NCBI RefSeq assembly: GCF_032854445.1 | Contig: NC_088301.1 | Span: forward strand, 14,754,281 to 14,818,280 | Direction of reading: 5' to 3' | DNA length: 64,000 nt | DNA from: Liolophura sinensis | Lineage: Eukaryota; Mollusca; Polyplacophora; Chitonida; Chitonidae | Part shown: in pieces, positions 1 to 13,000 of the stretch | How positions within the stretch are numbered: position 1 is the stretch's first letter | Layout of the letters: each line of letters begins with the position of its first letter | Made by a program: the position numbers and the translations under genes | The notes under the pieces: model-generated | The model's database searches: none | What the model was told of the DNA's origin: nothing | Seen by the model: only the letters and a program-made list of their open reading frames with translations

Positions 1-3000
1 AAACAGATTTACATTGTCAAAATACTTAGATAATTTACATACATGTGCAGACAAAATCTTACAAACTATGATAGAATTGTGTATATCTATAATTGTAGCT
101 ATATGCGAAGAAATCCATGTGTGTCACTATGATATATTTGACTTTCCTCTCTAAAAATACGTTCAGCACAGCTCTCATAAAGTTGTACTGCAATTTTTTT
201 TTGAAGCAACTTGTAATAAAAATGATTGTCCATTAACGATGCATTTAATCCGATGAATTTTATAGTTGTGCACATGACAACACTAAAAACAAAAAATGAC
301 TAAACTAGGTCAGGTTCCTTTAGCTGGTAGTTATTTATGACAGAGTCAGAGGCTGGTGACCAAGAGTATCAAATTACTGTATTTCACCTAAATTTAGCAT
401 TATTCATGTGACACATTCTGACAGATCCTTATTAATTCATCCACCTTACAGGACTTTTTGGGGGGACATCTGATTAATTTCCAATCAGAAAATCATTAGT
501 ATTGACATCAAAAGTATCTTGAAAAGTTTGAAGACCTTTATGTGATTCTGAAAGTGTTATTTTTCATGCTAAACTTTAGGTTAAATACTGTACATGTAGT
601 TAGTATTCCTGATGTTGTAAGGTGTCTGTCTTTCTGTCTGTGACTGACAGGCCATACCCCCCCCCCCCCCAAAAAAAAAAAAACAGTCAGCTCACTGGAG
701 ACACATGTTCTGTCTCAGCTAGCTGTCATGACAAACCTTTATACATGTGGTTTAATTTAACTGTCGAAAAAAAAAAAAAAAAAGGTAAACATCAATCTCC
801 TGTATACCTTCCAGACTATTCTAACAGGAGCACAAAAATAGATTTCTTCTCTGTAAAAATAAACTTGAGGAAGACTGAAGTTTTTCCATCCAACTAAAAT
901 AAATGATTTAAACAGATCGAGTAGATCCCTGCAGGTCAGCATTCAGGTGGTATCATCATTCCACATTACACACGATTATATATGCTGGCGTACATAAATA
1001 ATATTAAAATTATTTTATAATTGGTTAGTTATCTTTGCAAATTAAAGCCTGTGGCTAGGAGTCTGAAGATAAGAGTGGAATGTCGCCTAACCTGTCTTTA
1101 TGCCTGCATATAACACAATTACATTTCATAGGCACATATCATGATTAGAAAGTTTGAACCATACGCTCACATAAATTTAATTGAAACACTGACTAAGTTA
1201 AAGGTACAAAATATGACCTAAATGTGCACATGAACTCAATCAAAATTTTGTTCAGTTTGTTCAGTTGGATTCAAGTACCTTTAATTTATTTAATTCATTA
1301 TTAGACAGAGGTTTTTTTCGCTGTACTCAAATATATTTCATTTATACGATGATGGCCGACAATCATTATGGTGGGACGAAACTAGGCAGAGTCTGGGGGA
1401 AACCCCCAACAGGCTGCTCACAAAGCTTCCCACATATGGCCAGAGAGGAAGCCAACGTGAGCTGGACTTGAACTCACAGCAACCTCACTGGTGAGATCCG
1501 GGGTCATTACAAATTGTAAATACTGGGATGTGCAAGGAAAAAGGAATGTAATTACCACATGCTTGTAATGCACTTCCAATCTTCTTTTAAATACAGCACA
1601 CACAGCAGAAAATTAAATATGAAAATTAATACAAAACCAGATCAGGAGAAAAACAATGTTTGCATTAAGCAAAAAAAATGCGAAAACCCCCAAAACATCA
1701 ATTAATTCCGAAATATTTACTTAATGAAGCTGTCAATGATAACTGTCAGATACACAAAACCTGTAGTGATCCTGATCTAAATGCTGATTAATACTAGGGT
1801 TTTATCAAGTTTATACGGCAATGTAATAGATAGGAATGAATCATACCTGTCAGATTCACCTTACAATGGTATCTATGCTTTGCTATTTTGTATTATTGTT
1901 AAGATAATAATGCTTTCATCTCCAGGGGTAAAACTGACAGTACAACAAAAAACAAAAGAAATGGTGATTTACTTCTGATACATATTCGATAAGATGTACG
2001 GCAGAGAATATAAAAAATATGTAATAAACAGTTCAAATGACTTAAAAGAAGAGAATCAGCGTTTCTCTATCCTCTCTCACTGTTTATAGTCGACATCATT
2101 TTTGTGGAAAAAAATCTCTTCACTTTCACAGGTTACCATGCATTTCGTGTTCGATTTTATATTTATTTGATTAATATTTATTGCCATACTGAAGAATGTT
2201 TCACCGTATGATGGTAGTCAGTTATGTGGGTGGAGGAATAAAGCTGGTTCTGAGTTCCAACAGGTAAAACTTTTGGAAATTCCTGGTAAACTTCTTCCTG
2301 GCTGACGTACAGATATACACACCATATTGGTGGAAGACTACATATGTAGTGATCTGCAACGAATGTCAGACTGTGCAAATGGCCACACGACTGCAAGGTC
2401 CCACAAAGAGTGAGAGCAGGAGAATCAACAAATCCACAAAATGAACTATGTGTGGAATTGAACCGGCGCACTGTTCAATCCCGCACACTGAATAATGTAG
2501 TACAAAAAGGGAGGTAAATTTTACGACACAGACATCCCCTACATGTACACACATACATCTACATGTGGTCTCAAGTGATATGTGACAGAGACACATTTTA
2601 ATGGGTAGGAATGGTCACATACATGTATGTTAAAACTGCTTACCCCTAAAATTTACATAGAGTTTAATAAGATCAGGTTAAAGTGCAGTGGTGTGCAGCA
2701 CTGGAGTGTGGGTTGGAAGTATGAAGAATAAACTACTGCCCCCAAATGACAAAGCAATCCCTTTACATCCTACACAGTAGAGATGCACTCCTAACTTAGT
2801 GACAATGAAAAAAAATGCTAACGACACTGCAAGTATGTACATGCATTTCCAGGCAAAATTTAATCATGGCCAAGTTTCATGAGCTCAATTATAGTGAAGA
2901 AAATGGAAATGAAATCCCTTAATGTTATCAATACATTCAGAATTACAAAGGTTCTCAAGAAGAAGAAAACAAAAAGGTGCACAATGAAACTGTTGAAAGA

Positions 3001-5426
3001 CTGAACAAAGTGTTTAGAGCAGAACGTCCATGTAGAAGTATGTTTAACATTGATCCTGAATGTCAAGGATACCAAACAGGTATGGAGAGGGCTTTCGGCC
3101 ACAGATTTCCACTCTTTGTATTTGCTAAGCTGAGGTGTGAGCTTCACTGGTTACAGGCCACATCAAGGATCCGTCAGCTGCTGTTGAAATCGAAACATTT
3201 TGAGCAGGAGCTGCCGAGTTGATTAAATAAAGCGGGGAAATTCTCGGTCTGCATGTATATAGGAAAAGTTATGTCAATACTAACCTGTATGCGGCTTACA
3301 CCCAGAGAGTAAAGTTAAGGCAAGAAGGAAATCTCTCTGTGAAAAGCTTCAGCATTTACTTAGGTCAATTCGACACACATGGCTATTACAAAATATAAAA
3401 CTCTACTCAAAACACTCAATATCACTAAAATATCAATATACCTAGCTCTCCTATTCAAACATTAGATCAATAAAGTAAAGATGATGTTCATAAGAGAAGC
3501 AAATGAGGCTGTGTGTTGAAGAAAAGCATTAGCAACAAGAATTTATAAATCAGTCCACAAGTGGAAAGGGGGGAGGGGTTGGGGGGAAGGGGTTTGTTGT
3601 TCTATAACTGACTTTTGATGATCATACAACATATTTACATGAAACCCTGTATTACACCAGAACACAAATGGCTGACACAGGTGCATGTAAGTACACACAC
3701 ACAAAAAAACTTGGCCACTGTTGACAACAAACTGTCTGAACACCTCTTTATGGTTTAATATTAATGGAGTGAAGTGATTAAATGTGACGACAGAATATAA
3801 GCAGTTAAGACATTAGGGCCATTTTTATTAGAATTACTTTCATTCATTTCACTTCTTTTTTTATTTATTATGTTTTGTTTTGTTTTTTTTTTGACAGTTT
3901 TTAGATATATTTTTTGATTAGCTTTACTTTATGCACAGAGACAACAAAGATATTTGAGCCAGCTAGGAGAACAATCTACATGGCAAACAGGAACAAATAT
4001 ACCAGTGTGCAGATCTGAATACTCCAATCCTTCAACCAGTACTCAAAAACACGTCAGCTAACCTCAGAAAACCCCTATCTGCTTAACCATGACTAAATAT
4101 CAGGCCAATTGTTCAAATCATCTGTCATAATAAACACAAAGTAAATTTCAAAGGAAACCAAATAAACTCCTTACAAGATAATACATGAATATAGTTTATA
4201 ATGCATAAAGACACACTGAATTTTCCAAAAAGCATTATAACAAAAAGGTATACCAATTATCATCCAACAAATGTTCAGATGTCATGAATATTCATAAAAC
4301 CAGTAATTAAACTAATCCTGAAGGATGTCTCAGAGACCAGCAGTTGAAATTTGTCATAACAATTGTGAGTGTTTGCCAACAGAATTGAATGATGTTCAAA
4401 CAAGAGGGATAATACAGAAATGACTAGCACAGAAAGCCGTGTTTGCATGTGTCAACAACGGCTCAAGTAAAACCAGAAACTGACAGAAGAGGGAAGCACA
4501 GTGGCACACACACAGCTGTTGCTCCTCTCACTCCACACACCAGACCTTTTCTGACAAAAACTACACACTTTTTTTTTTACTTGACAACTAATGTACACAG
4601 CAGGTGAACACAAAAGCTTGATAGAAATAATTTAAGTAACTTCGAACTCCAGCGTCATTTATACACTATACAGACATTGCATGCAACTCAGGTCATCAAT
4701 CAAAACAGACTGTTGTTTATCAAACAGCAGGTTATTTGCATCATAACGAGTGTAAGACTGTTTGTATAATACATATGGAGAAACACAACACTCTGACTAC
4801 ATGTTATCCCAGACAGGAGTCCTCATGAAAGCTAGAAGTTTACCACCTTACATAAATTCACAGGTGGCAGAGTTACATCATATGATCAGCATCTACATGG
4901 TTTGAACATGATTATTTTGTTTTGCTTCAATATGCAAACCAACCCCTGGTCCCCCCTCCCATCCTCCTCCACCCCACCCCACTTTAAACAGTACAACAGA
5001 GAACTTAACTTTCACAGGCTCAGGATGGTTCAATTTTTATTTACATTTCAAGAAAGCCAGATTATGGTAATTTAAATTAATTTTTTGATTAAACTGGTAT
5101 CAACTGATTTTTCATCATGGACAACAATGCTGTAAAGCCTACATGCTCTCAATCCTACATTTACATGTATTCTTCATAGTATAGAATCTCCTGGAAACCA
5201 CATCAAAAATTGTTTTCTTATTCACATTTTGAACAGGAAAAACAAACTACGGCACTAATCTTTTTCAAGATGTATTCAAACCAAGCTGTTGTTGTGACAA
5301 TCTACAGGTATGCTGTACTACATGTAGTTTTCCCTGCTTCTTGTTGAGCACGGTGGCATGTTTACAAACACAAGTCAGGGGAGACAACCCCGGTTCTGGG
5401 TCAACTGAGCAGTGTACACAAGACGA
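1..5426. other. 3' flank of gene 1, no gene recognised
   Basis: AT-rich sequence with poly-C/poly-A tracts (659-683, 769-783), one SINE copy and scattered short open frames without splice or domain support. A minus-strand AATAAA (complement of TTTATT near 5035-5040) could be a polyadenylation signal if the 5427-5650 exon is real. Confidence 0.5.
1311..1507 (-). mobile_element. SINE family A copy, diverged
   Basis: Reverse-oriented copy running from the tail-proximal block (CTGTACTCAAATATATTTC) to the tRNA-like block (GAGCTGGACTTGAACTCAC). The terminal head is eroded. Confidence 0.75.
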
Positions 5427-5650
5427 TCAAACATAAGGAGCTATGCTGTGGCTGTGCAGAATGTTGATAAAGGGAGGGCCCTCAACATGGCTCTGTTCAC
5501 TGTAATCCTCAGCTCTCTCAAATTCTACACGGGCCTCGCTGAAAATAACTTTTGTCTTTCCAATATGCCTGGGATAAATGTCTGGCAGTTTTCGCTGGTA
5601 AATGGCTGTTGCTTTTAAGCAGACGCTGTTTATCTTCCGCAGTTTATAAA
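5427..5650 (-). CDS. Possible terminal coding exon of gene 1 (unconfirmed)
   Basis: An open minus-strand frame ends with TGA and encodes LRKINSVCLKATAIYQRKLP onward to the C-terminus ILHSHSIAPYV. Codon use looks coding-like, and the frame lies in the expected direction downstream of exon 17. One acceptor choice (CAACAG|CC, near 5613) would fit the phase of exon 17, but it lacks a pyrimidine tract. The better acceptor (AAACTCAG|A) would need another exon in between. It could instead be chance or belong to another transcript. Confidence 0.3.
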
Positions 5651-5952
5651 ACACACAGCGTAGCGCTCTGAGTTTATACCCCTACACAACAGCACCAAGG
5701 TCTGGGTAGAAATCTGCCCCCTTAATGGATAACTCGTCAACAGGTGAAGGGAGAGAATTTAAGGTTCATGTGCGCAAGTACAATATTCTAAGGTATAAAA
5801 CATGTGTGCCATACACATCAACAATTCTGTCTTGTCAACAACCAATATGTAACTATGGCAACCCAAACTACTGGTGTATTCTTGCTTTGAAACAAACCTA
5901 TTTTCAACCTGTATTTCATCATGCGTCTGAAAATGGTAGGCCTGCCAACCTG

Positions 5953-6134
5953 TTATTATTTATTTACTGATTGGAGTTTTACACCGTTCTCAAGAATATT
6001 TAGCTTACTGGCATGTGACGATGGCCAGCATTATGGTGGGAGAAAACCTGAGCAAAAACCTGGGAAAATAATCATGCACCATCTGCAGGTTGCTGGCAGA
6101 CCTTCCCATGTATGGCCGGAGGGGAAACCAGGCA
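5953..6134 (-). mobile_element. SINE family A copy, head truncated
   Basis: Tail TATTTACTGATTGGAGTTTT, then the body (GCCAGCATTATGGTGGGAG, GCAGGTTGCTGGCAGACC). It breaks off before the tRNA-like part, at the edge of the satellite that follows. Confidence 0.75.
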
Positions 6135-7460
6135 AGAGCCCAGGGGAACATGTAATTATGAGACAAAAACATCTCAAAATGATACCAACAGACAGTTAAG
6201 CAAACACAGTGTCTGGAATTATGGTATTCACAGACAACTAAGCAAACTTGCCATCTCAAAATGGTACCAACAGACAGTTAAGCAAACACAGTGTCTCAAA
6301 ATGTTAACAACAGACAGTTGAGCACACAGTGTCTGAAATTATAGTATCCACAGACAGTTATGTAAGCAGTCTCAAAATGGCACCAACAGGCTGTTAGCTA
6401 ATAAGCAAACATATGTACATATAGTGTCTGAAATTAAAGTATCAACAAACAGCTACACAAGATCAGTTTTAAACTGGTGCAAACTGTCATGCAAACACGC
6501 ACTGTGTAAAAATGATACCAACAGACTAAGAAAACATAGTGTCTCAGTATGGTACCAAAAGACAGTTAAGAAAACACACAGTCTTTGAAATTATGGTATC
6601 CACAGATAGCTGAGCAAGCACTAAGTCTCAAAATGGTACCAATACGAAGCTAAACAAAAACAGTCTCAAAATTGTACAAACTCTTTATATGCAACATACA
6701 TTGACTAAAACTGATACCAACAGACATCTAAGAAAAGATGGTACCATCTCAAAATGGTACCAACAGATATCTATGCAAAGATAAGTCTCAAAATGGTACC
6801 AACCGGCAGCTATACAAACAGTATCTCACAATGGTACTGACAGACAGTTAAGCACAAAGTATCTGAACTAATGGTATTCACATACAGCTAAGCAAGACCA
6901 GTCTTCAACTGGTACAAACTGTCAAGCAAACACACATTGTGTAAAAATGATACCAACAGACTAAGCAAAGACAGTGTCTCAAAATGGTACCAAAAGATAG
7001 TTAAGAAAACACACCGTTTTTGCTATATATCTACACATAGCTAAGCAAGTACTAAGTCTCAAAATAGTACAAACTCTTTATATGAAAACATACACTGACT
7101 AAAATGATACCAACATATATTTAAGCAAAGATGGTACCATTAGGTAGCTAAGAAAACATACAGTGATTGAACTTATTGTGTCCATAGACAGCCAAGCAAG
7201 AGTAGGCTTAAAATGGTGCCAACAGGCAGCTATGCAAACAGTGTCTCACAACTGTTATGCAAACTTATTAAAATTATACCAACAGATAGCTAAGCAAACA
7301 TGGTGTTTCAAAATGGAACCCACAACCAGTTAAGCAAACATACAGGATCTGAAACTATGGTACCAAAATGTTATAAACTAGTAATTCTGCCAATAGACAG
7401 TTAAGCAAACAGTGGCTCAAAATGGTACCAACATGCAGCTAACCGACCAGTGGCTCAAAA
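6135..7460. repeat. Degenerate satellite, about 40-60 bp irregular units
   Basis: Recurrent phrases such as CTCAAAATGGTACCAACAGA and AGTTAAGCAAACA repeat about 25-30 times with substitutions and length changes. No unit is conserved enough for coding. Some units alternate with a second type (CTGAAATTATGGTATCCACA), giving a loose higher-order order. Confidence 0.8.
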
Positions 7461-8529
7461 TGCTACCAAAAAAATGGTCAAGGTATATGAATGATATTCT
7501 AATAATGCTGATATCAAACAAGATATCTATGTTCATTCCCATAAAATATGAACAATCTGTCAATATTTCTACAAAGTTCTTGCCATCTCAATTATGATAG
7601 CTTAACTCCAGAAGAAATCATAAACGTTAAATCTGGTCTATTTTCGCTTAGTCCTCAGGAAAAAGGGAAATGGAATGATCAAATGACCTTTCCAAATTTG
7701 CGATATCCCTGACCCACATGCATCCAGGTCAATCACTTAGTTACTGCCTCATGTTTTAAGATATGGTGTCAAAAAAGAGACCAACCTACATTGTAGGCGT
7801 ACCCATCAATCAACTATCAGAAATACACACAGTGCCACGTGCAGAGCTGCTTAATTGGTGCTCCTCATAATGTTGCCAGCAATTTTTAACACAAGGCAAA
7901 TAAACAAACTAGTAATGGCTTCACAATAAGCACACACAATGTTCCTAAAGTGACTATTAACAAGGCCTGACAAAGCAGATCAGCCTTAAAATGGTCAGTC
8001 TAAGCTGTCAGTTGAATGAGAACCCCTAAACTTCTCATTTATTTCACATGAAACGGTGGCATCGGAAGGAGTACAGCCAGTAAGGCTAGGTAAGGTAAAG
8101 TCGAGACAATTTAATGGCGACCAACAGAACGACAGCCCATGAACACACGCGTGCAATATAGACTGTTGAGTACATAAAACTACAATGGATCCATGTGAAT
8201 AAAACCCCCGTAAAATGATTTCAGGGCATTTCCAGGCGTCTAGCATCCCAATTAAAGCTTTACAGGGCCTAGGTGGTCCCTGGACACTCTTCTTTTGTGA
8301 TGGTTGCTCCACTTTCAAATTACTTCTGACATGCCTTGCTATGTGGGACCAAATTCTGCTTTGAAAGAAATAACTTCACAATGGTCTCTTAACCAAATAG
8401 TGCAAGGAAAAATGTCTTCTTTGGAAAATAAAGTACCATAAAAGCTGGAACACGTTCTGCTTCAACAATTAAGGCAGTCACAATCTCTAGTTTACAACAA
8501 ACAAACACTGTCAGCCATAGTATATATGA

Positions 8530-8585
8530 TTCAGGGTTTAACGTCGTACTTGACAATTTTTCAGTCGTATGACGAGTGTCAGCCA
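8530..8585 (-). mobile_element. SINE family B fragment
   Basis: Contains GGTTTAACGTCGTACTTGAC and CAGTCGTATGACGAG, the tail-side block shared with the longer family B copies. Confidence 0.6.
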
Positions 8586-8821
8586 CAGTACTCACACACT
8601 TTCAAAGTGATACGCCTATACATACATATACTTGCACAGAATTCTGTAATGAATTGTTTAATGCAAAAAAACATTCCCATGAGCATTCCTTATATTGAAG
8701 TTATGTACTTATACATTGTATACTAAAATTTTTATATTATCATACATATTACATACATGCACTCATGTGAGCCTGCCCAATCCAGCTCATTGTAGGATTT
8801 TCAGCTTGGATTGTGTGTTTT

Positions 8822-8846
8822 TTTAAGGGGAGGGGGGGGGGGGGAG
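8822..8846. repeat. Poly-G tract
   Basis: A run dominated by G (GGGGAGGGGGGGGGGGGGAG) on the plus strand. It could adopt a G-rich secondary structure. Confidence 0.7.
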
Positions 8847-8955
8847 TTAAATTCATACATATTCTGCACAAGAAATTCAGCATGATCAAATTTGGCTGTG
8901 ATGATCACAACAACCGAGAAAGCAAGTTAAAGTTTTCAGGGATGAACACCCCATA

Positions 8956-9016
8956 CAAGGGAGATAATGCCTAACTCATTTCCAGAAAAACATGAGCTTA
9001 ACAATTATCTCCCTTG
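8956..9016. repeat. Inverted repeat with 13-bp perfect ends
   Basis: CAAGGGAGATAAT at 8956-8968 pairs perfectly with ATTATCTCCCTTG at 9004-9016 across a 35-bp spacer. The same end motif recurs singly near 11729. It is probably the remnant of a small nonautonomous element. Confidence 0.6.
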
Positions 9017-9303
9017 AAAGGGCTACACAGAGTCTTTAGACAAAATACCTCAATGTAACATATGAACAAAGAACGAGAATGTCAATTTCAAAACAACTCA
9101 GAGTGATTTAGTAAGCATTGATTTTAAACATCCAGTTAACAAACCATCTTACACAAATGTGCTTTATTTATTAATACTATTAACTTATGCAAAATTACCC
9201 CCATACAACTGCAAGACAGACAACCAGAGGCCATCCATTTCCTCTGACATTATCAGTAAAATACAGATACCAACTTTAGAAGCAATTCCATGTTTGTGTA
9301 ACA

Positions 9304-9394
9304 AATAGAGGATATTGTACAGTGAAGGTTGAATATCATTAATATTTTAAATGATATATGATAGTCAACCTTCACTGTGCAATATTCTATTTAT
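9304..9394. repeat. Hairpin of about 90 nt, pre-miRNA-like
   Basis: Arm one contains TACAGTGAAGGTTGA and arm two TCAACCTTCACTGTGCA. The arms pair over about 28 bp with two or three mismatches or wobbles, around a loop of about 30 nt rich in A/T. Size and shape resemble a miRNA precursor, but a small foldback element would look the same. Confidence 0.5.
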
Positions 9395-9937
9395 TACTTA
9401 TATTTTGACAAGTTTAAGCAAAGCTTTTAGCAGTAGACCTTCAAAGACTTGTGTATGTATGATGTCATGCATGACGTCTGGTATGATGAAGTGTCTTGTT
9501 GCGCGAAGTAAGAAATGCTAAAGTTGACTGATCTTGTATTATGTCGTCATTCTGCTGAGCTCGGTATGGAACGTCATAAAACAAAATGTTTCTTTTCGAC
9601 GTCATGGCATTGGGGTGTGTAATAACAAAAGTGCTATCTGACTCTAGCCAGTAATAATAATAATAATGAAACTTAATACAATGACAAGCCTTTGGCAAAC
9701 TGCAACCTCCATTTTTGGAGTAGCAGTGAGTGAGTTTTAAAAAATGCATGAAAATAATTCCTAAGTAAAGCATTTTAATTACAAACTTAAACGTCTCAAG
9801 CTACAAAAGACATCTACATTGCCACACAGATGAGTTGTTGTATGCTATACTAAAAGGATGTCTGATGTACAACTTACTACAAATTACATACAGATAAACT
9901 GGTGTCATGAATGTGAATTAATACTAGGCATGCTTAC

Positions 9938-10052
9938 CTGAACTGTAATACCCCAGGGGAACAAACTGTCCTACCCATCCAGGGAATTCTCCCAAATCCA
10001 CAGTCACAGTGATTACCTCATTGTATAGCTCATACCCCACAGAGGTTAAAAT
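9938..10052 (-). CDS. Gene 1 exon 17: C-terminal thioredoxin-like segment
   Basis: Acceptor TTTTCAG|ATTTTA and donor AGTTCAG|GTAAGC; 38 codons plus one G. It encodes ILTSVGYELYNEVITVTVDL and then GEFPGWVGQFVPLGYYSS. The clear donor shows that at least one more coding exon, starting with 2 nt to complete a codon, lies at lower coordinates. Confidence 0.8.
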
Positions 10053-13000
10053 CTGAAAATACAACATGACTTTATTTACTTATATCATAGTTTGGGGTTC
10101 AGGTTAACACCACACTCAAAATGTTTTCACTTATACATAATGTCACGTGTTTTTTTTGTTCTTTATTTTATTATTGGTATTTAACCGCATATTTAAGAAT
10201 ACTTCACACATATGGAGGCATCCAGCATTTTGATGGGAGGAAACTGGGGGGAAACCCCTTGACCTAATACGGTCAGGTTTTCATGTTTCAGCTGTCAGTA
10301 ATGTTGATATTAAAACACATCAGAATATGACTATAATCAACTAACATTAATCAATAAATCAACCACGCAGGAGCTCTAGCTCATCTTCTTGCACTCCAGT
10401 TTCGTCTCTCAAAAGATACTACATGATAGGCACTGTATGTCTGCCATTTTGACTTTTTGTGTGTTATAGGCAAAAATGAAACCAGACATCCTGTGTTTCC
10501 AGATTCCAAATGATTTCATCAGGTATAGTCACCTTTCCTCAATTGGACAAGGCCAAGTCACGTTAACCAATGAAATCATTTTGAATGTGAAAATGTGGGA
10601 ATGTCCCATCTCAGTTCCATCTACACAAAGGTCTGACTAGAGTGTTGTACCAGAAACTTGGAGAGAACATCAGTCAAATGTAACTCAGATTGTGTCAGGG
10701 GGATATGTTAGCTTATGACAAATAACACAGACCAGCGATGTACAGTGTGTGTGTGTGTGCTTTATTTGTACATACATACGTAATTGAGACGCAGAGGTGT
10801 CAACATAGTCGAAAATCAAAGTGTGTGTCATTTGTTCCTTGTCATACAGTACACACATGTTGAGAGATCTAATTTAGGTATCTATAGAGGAGAGCTCCTT
10901 TTAGCAAGTACTTAGATGTAGGGATCAATATAAGTACAGAGAATAGAGTTGTATGAAAGGCTATAAAAGCGGTGACAGCAACCCAAAAGTAACATGTACA
11001 TATGAATGAATTAATGAATGCTTGGGGTTTAACATCGTACTTAACAACTGTGAGAAAAATTTCTTCCTTACACGTAACCGTGTCCACTGAGGAAAATATC
11101 AAAATATCCTTGTAACTGAAATGGCTTCACCACAGTAAGACTGCCAACGTTCAGTCTGTACTTTTGCTAACAAAAGTGGTATTAAATGTAGTTACAATGT
11201 ACATATGTATGTATGCCTGGTGGTTTTAAACGTCGTACTTAACAATTTTTCAGTCATATGACAATGAGTCATTAGGTGTGTGTACATACAAGGTGTCTTC
11301 TTTTGGCAGTCTGAGTACATACCACCAAGTGCCTAAGACAGCAGACATGACACTCCACTCAGTCACATTATACTGACACTGGGCCAACCAGTCATGTTTG
11401 CTTGGTCTAACCTCTCTGTGCTGAGCGCCAAGCGAGTCAGCAACAAGTATAATTTTTAAAGTAACATGCAAATATCAATATAGAGGAGACACTGTTCACC
11501 AAAATATGAACTTGTGATGTTTGCCAAAATTTAGGAAAATCCCATGGAAACTCTTGGTGGGGAAGCATTAACAAAAAGCAGACATGGAGAAAACACTGAA
11601 ATAATCACGCTTGTACTAAATGAGCAAATTCGTGAAAAGGTTACTAGTGAAGGTACATGTATGCCACAGCGAATGTTCAATTCAAGGGAGGTAGTCTACA
11701 AAAGCTTACGTATATCTACCTATTCGTGAGTTATCTCCCTTGAAAAATACCTCAACCTCTTCATACATTCAGTTGAAGTATAGCTACAGAGAAAAAACAT
11801 AACTGTTCTCACTCAGGATTATGCCTACAATTTACTTCAGGGACAGTCCTGTCTGCTCCTTTGTTATAGACAATGAGGTTACATGTGAGATATAAATTCA
11901 CTTCATGTACACGTATATATACAAGCTTTCTACACTTCTGGATTCACAAAGTAACACCGTTGCACAGAAGTGAATAGCAGTCATCACTGTTCAAAACAGT
12001 TTGATTTGTCATCACTGTGTGAAACTTAAATCAAATATCAAACTACATGTATGAGCCATGTATTTTAATGTAACTGTCAGGTATTTAATGTAACAATAAC
12101 TTTTATCCATTGAACGTAACTGTTAAGTATTTAAAGTAACAATAACTGTGAACTATTTAATGTAACTGTTAACTATTTAACATAACAGTTAGGTATTTAA
12201 TGAAATGGTAACTGTTACCTTTTTAACGTAACTGTTAACTAACTTTTAACTATTTCACATAACTGTTACGTATTTAAAGTAACGGTAACTGTTAACTAGT
12301 TAACATAACTGCTAACTATTTAATGTAACTGTTTTATTAACACCACATAAAAGACCCTTATGTATGTAAAATAAACATTTTCCTGATTAGATGAAGTAGA
12401 AGTAATCTATGTAAACAGCTCCTGTAACCAAAGTTTTTAAACTGAAGAAGTTAAATGTTTTGATATTTTACTGTTTGGGTATACAGTGGCATGAGGATAA
12501 TGGCCAGCCTACACATCAGATACATTCACAATCCTTAGAGATCAAGGCCAGGTTTTTGGCAAAAAAACTAGAGTGATTCTAAAGTTTGAAAAAGTTTTTA
12601 AATTTCTGGACCTTTATTACCAATTTTAAATAGTAAAATGTGGAAAAACGAAGTTGATATTTATAGTGGAAGGTAACTATCTGGGCTATTTAAAAATAAT
12701 GGCAAAAATTAGACTGATATCGCATTCATCAATTTTTGGTTGTACTCGACAATTTCGTTGAGGTGTGTATAAAAATGCCTAAACTTTAATTCATAAATGA
12801 ATGTCCAATATACAGGTACTAAAAAAAAGCTGAACTCTCCGAATATGTACATGTACATTTACACACCATACCTTTGACCAAGGAGTGAAAAAAGCTTAAC
12901 CTTCAATCCATGTATGAGAGCCCATAACATAGGGGTTAAAAAAGCTTAACCTTCAACCCGTGTTTTGAAGTCGATTATACAGGACCTAAGAAACCCTCCT

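Larger units (their letters stand above)
7461..9937. other. Last intron or 3' region of gene 1, no exon found
   Basis: At least one further coding exon of gene 1 is expected at coordinates below 9938, because exon 17 ends with a good donor. I found no convincing exon here. The open frame around 7995-8318 has no matching splice sites. Contents: a family B SINE scrap, a short inverted repeat and a hairpin. Confidence 0.45.

Noticed and set aside
2977-3222. Plus-strand frame of 81 codons followed closely by AATAAA
   Set aside because: No recognisable domain, no splice context, and composition like the surrounding noncoding DNA.
7995-8318. Minus-strand frame of 107 codons as a missing exon of gene 1
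   Set aside because: No acceptor or donor in the phase required after exon 17, and the sequence does not look like a thioredoxin fold.
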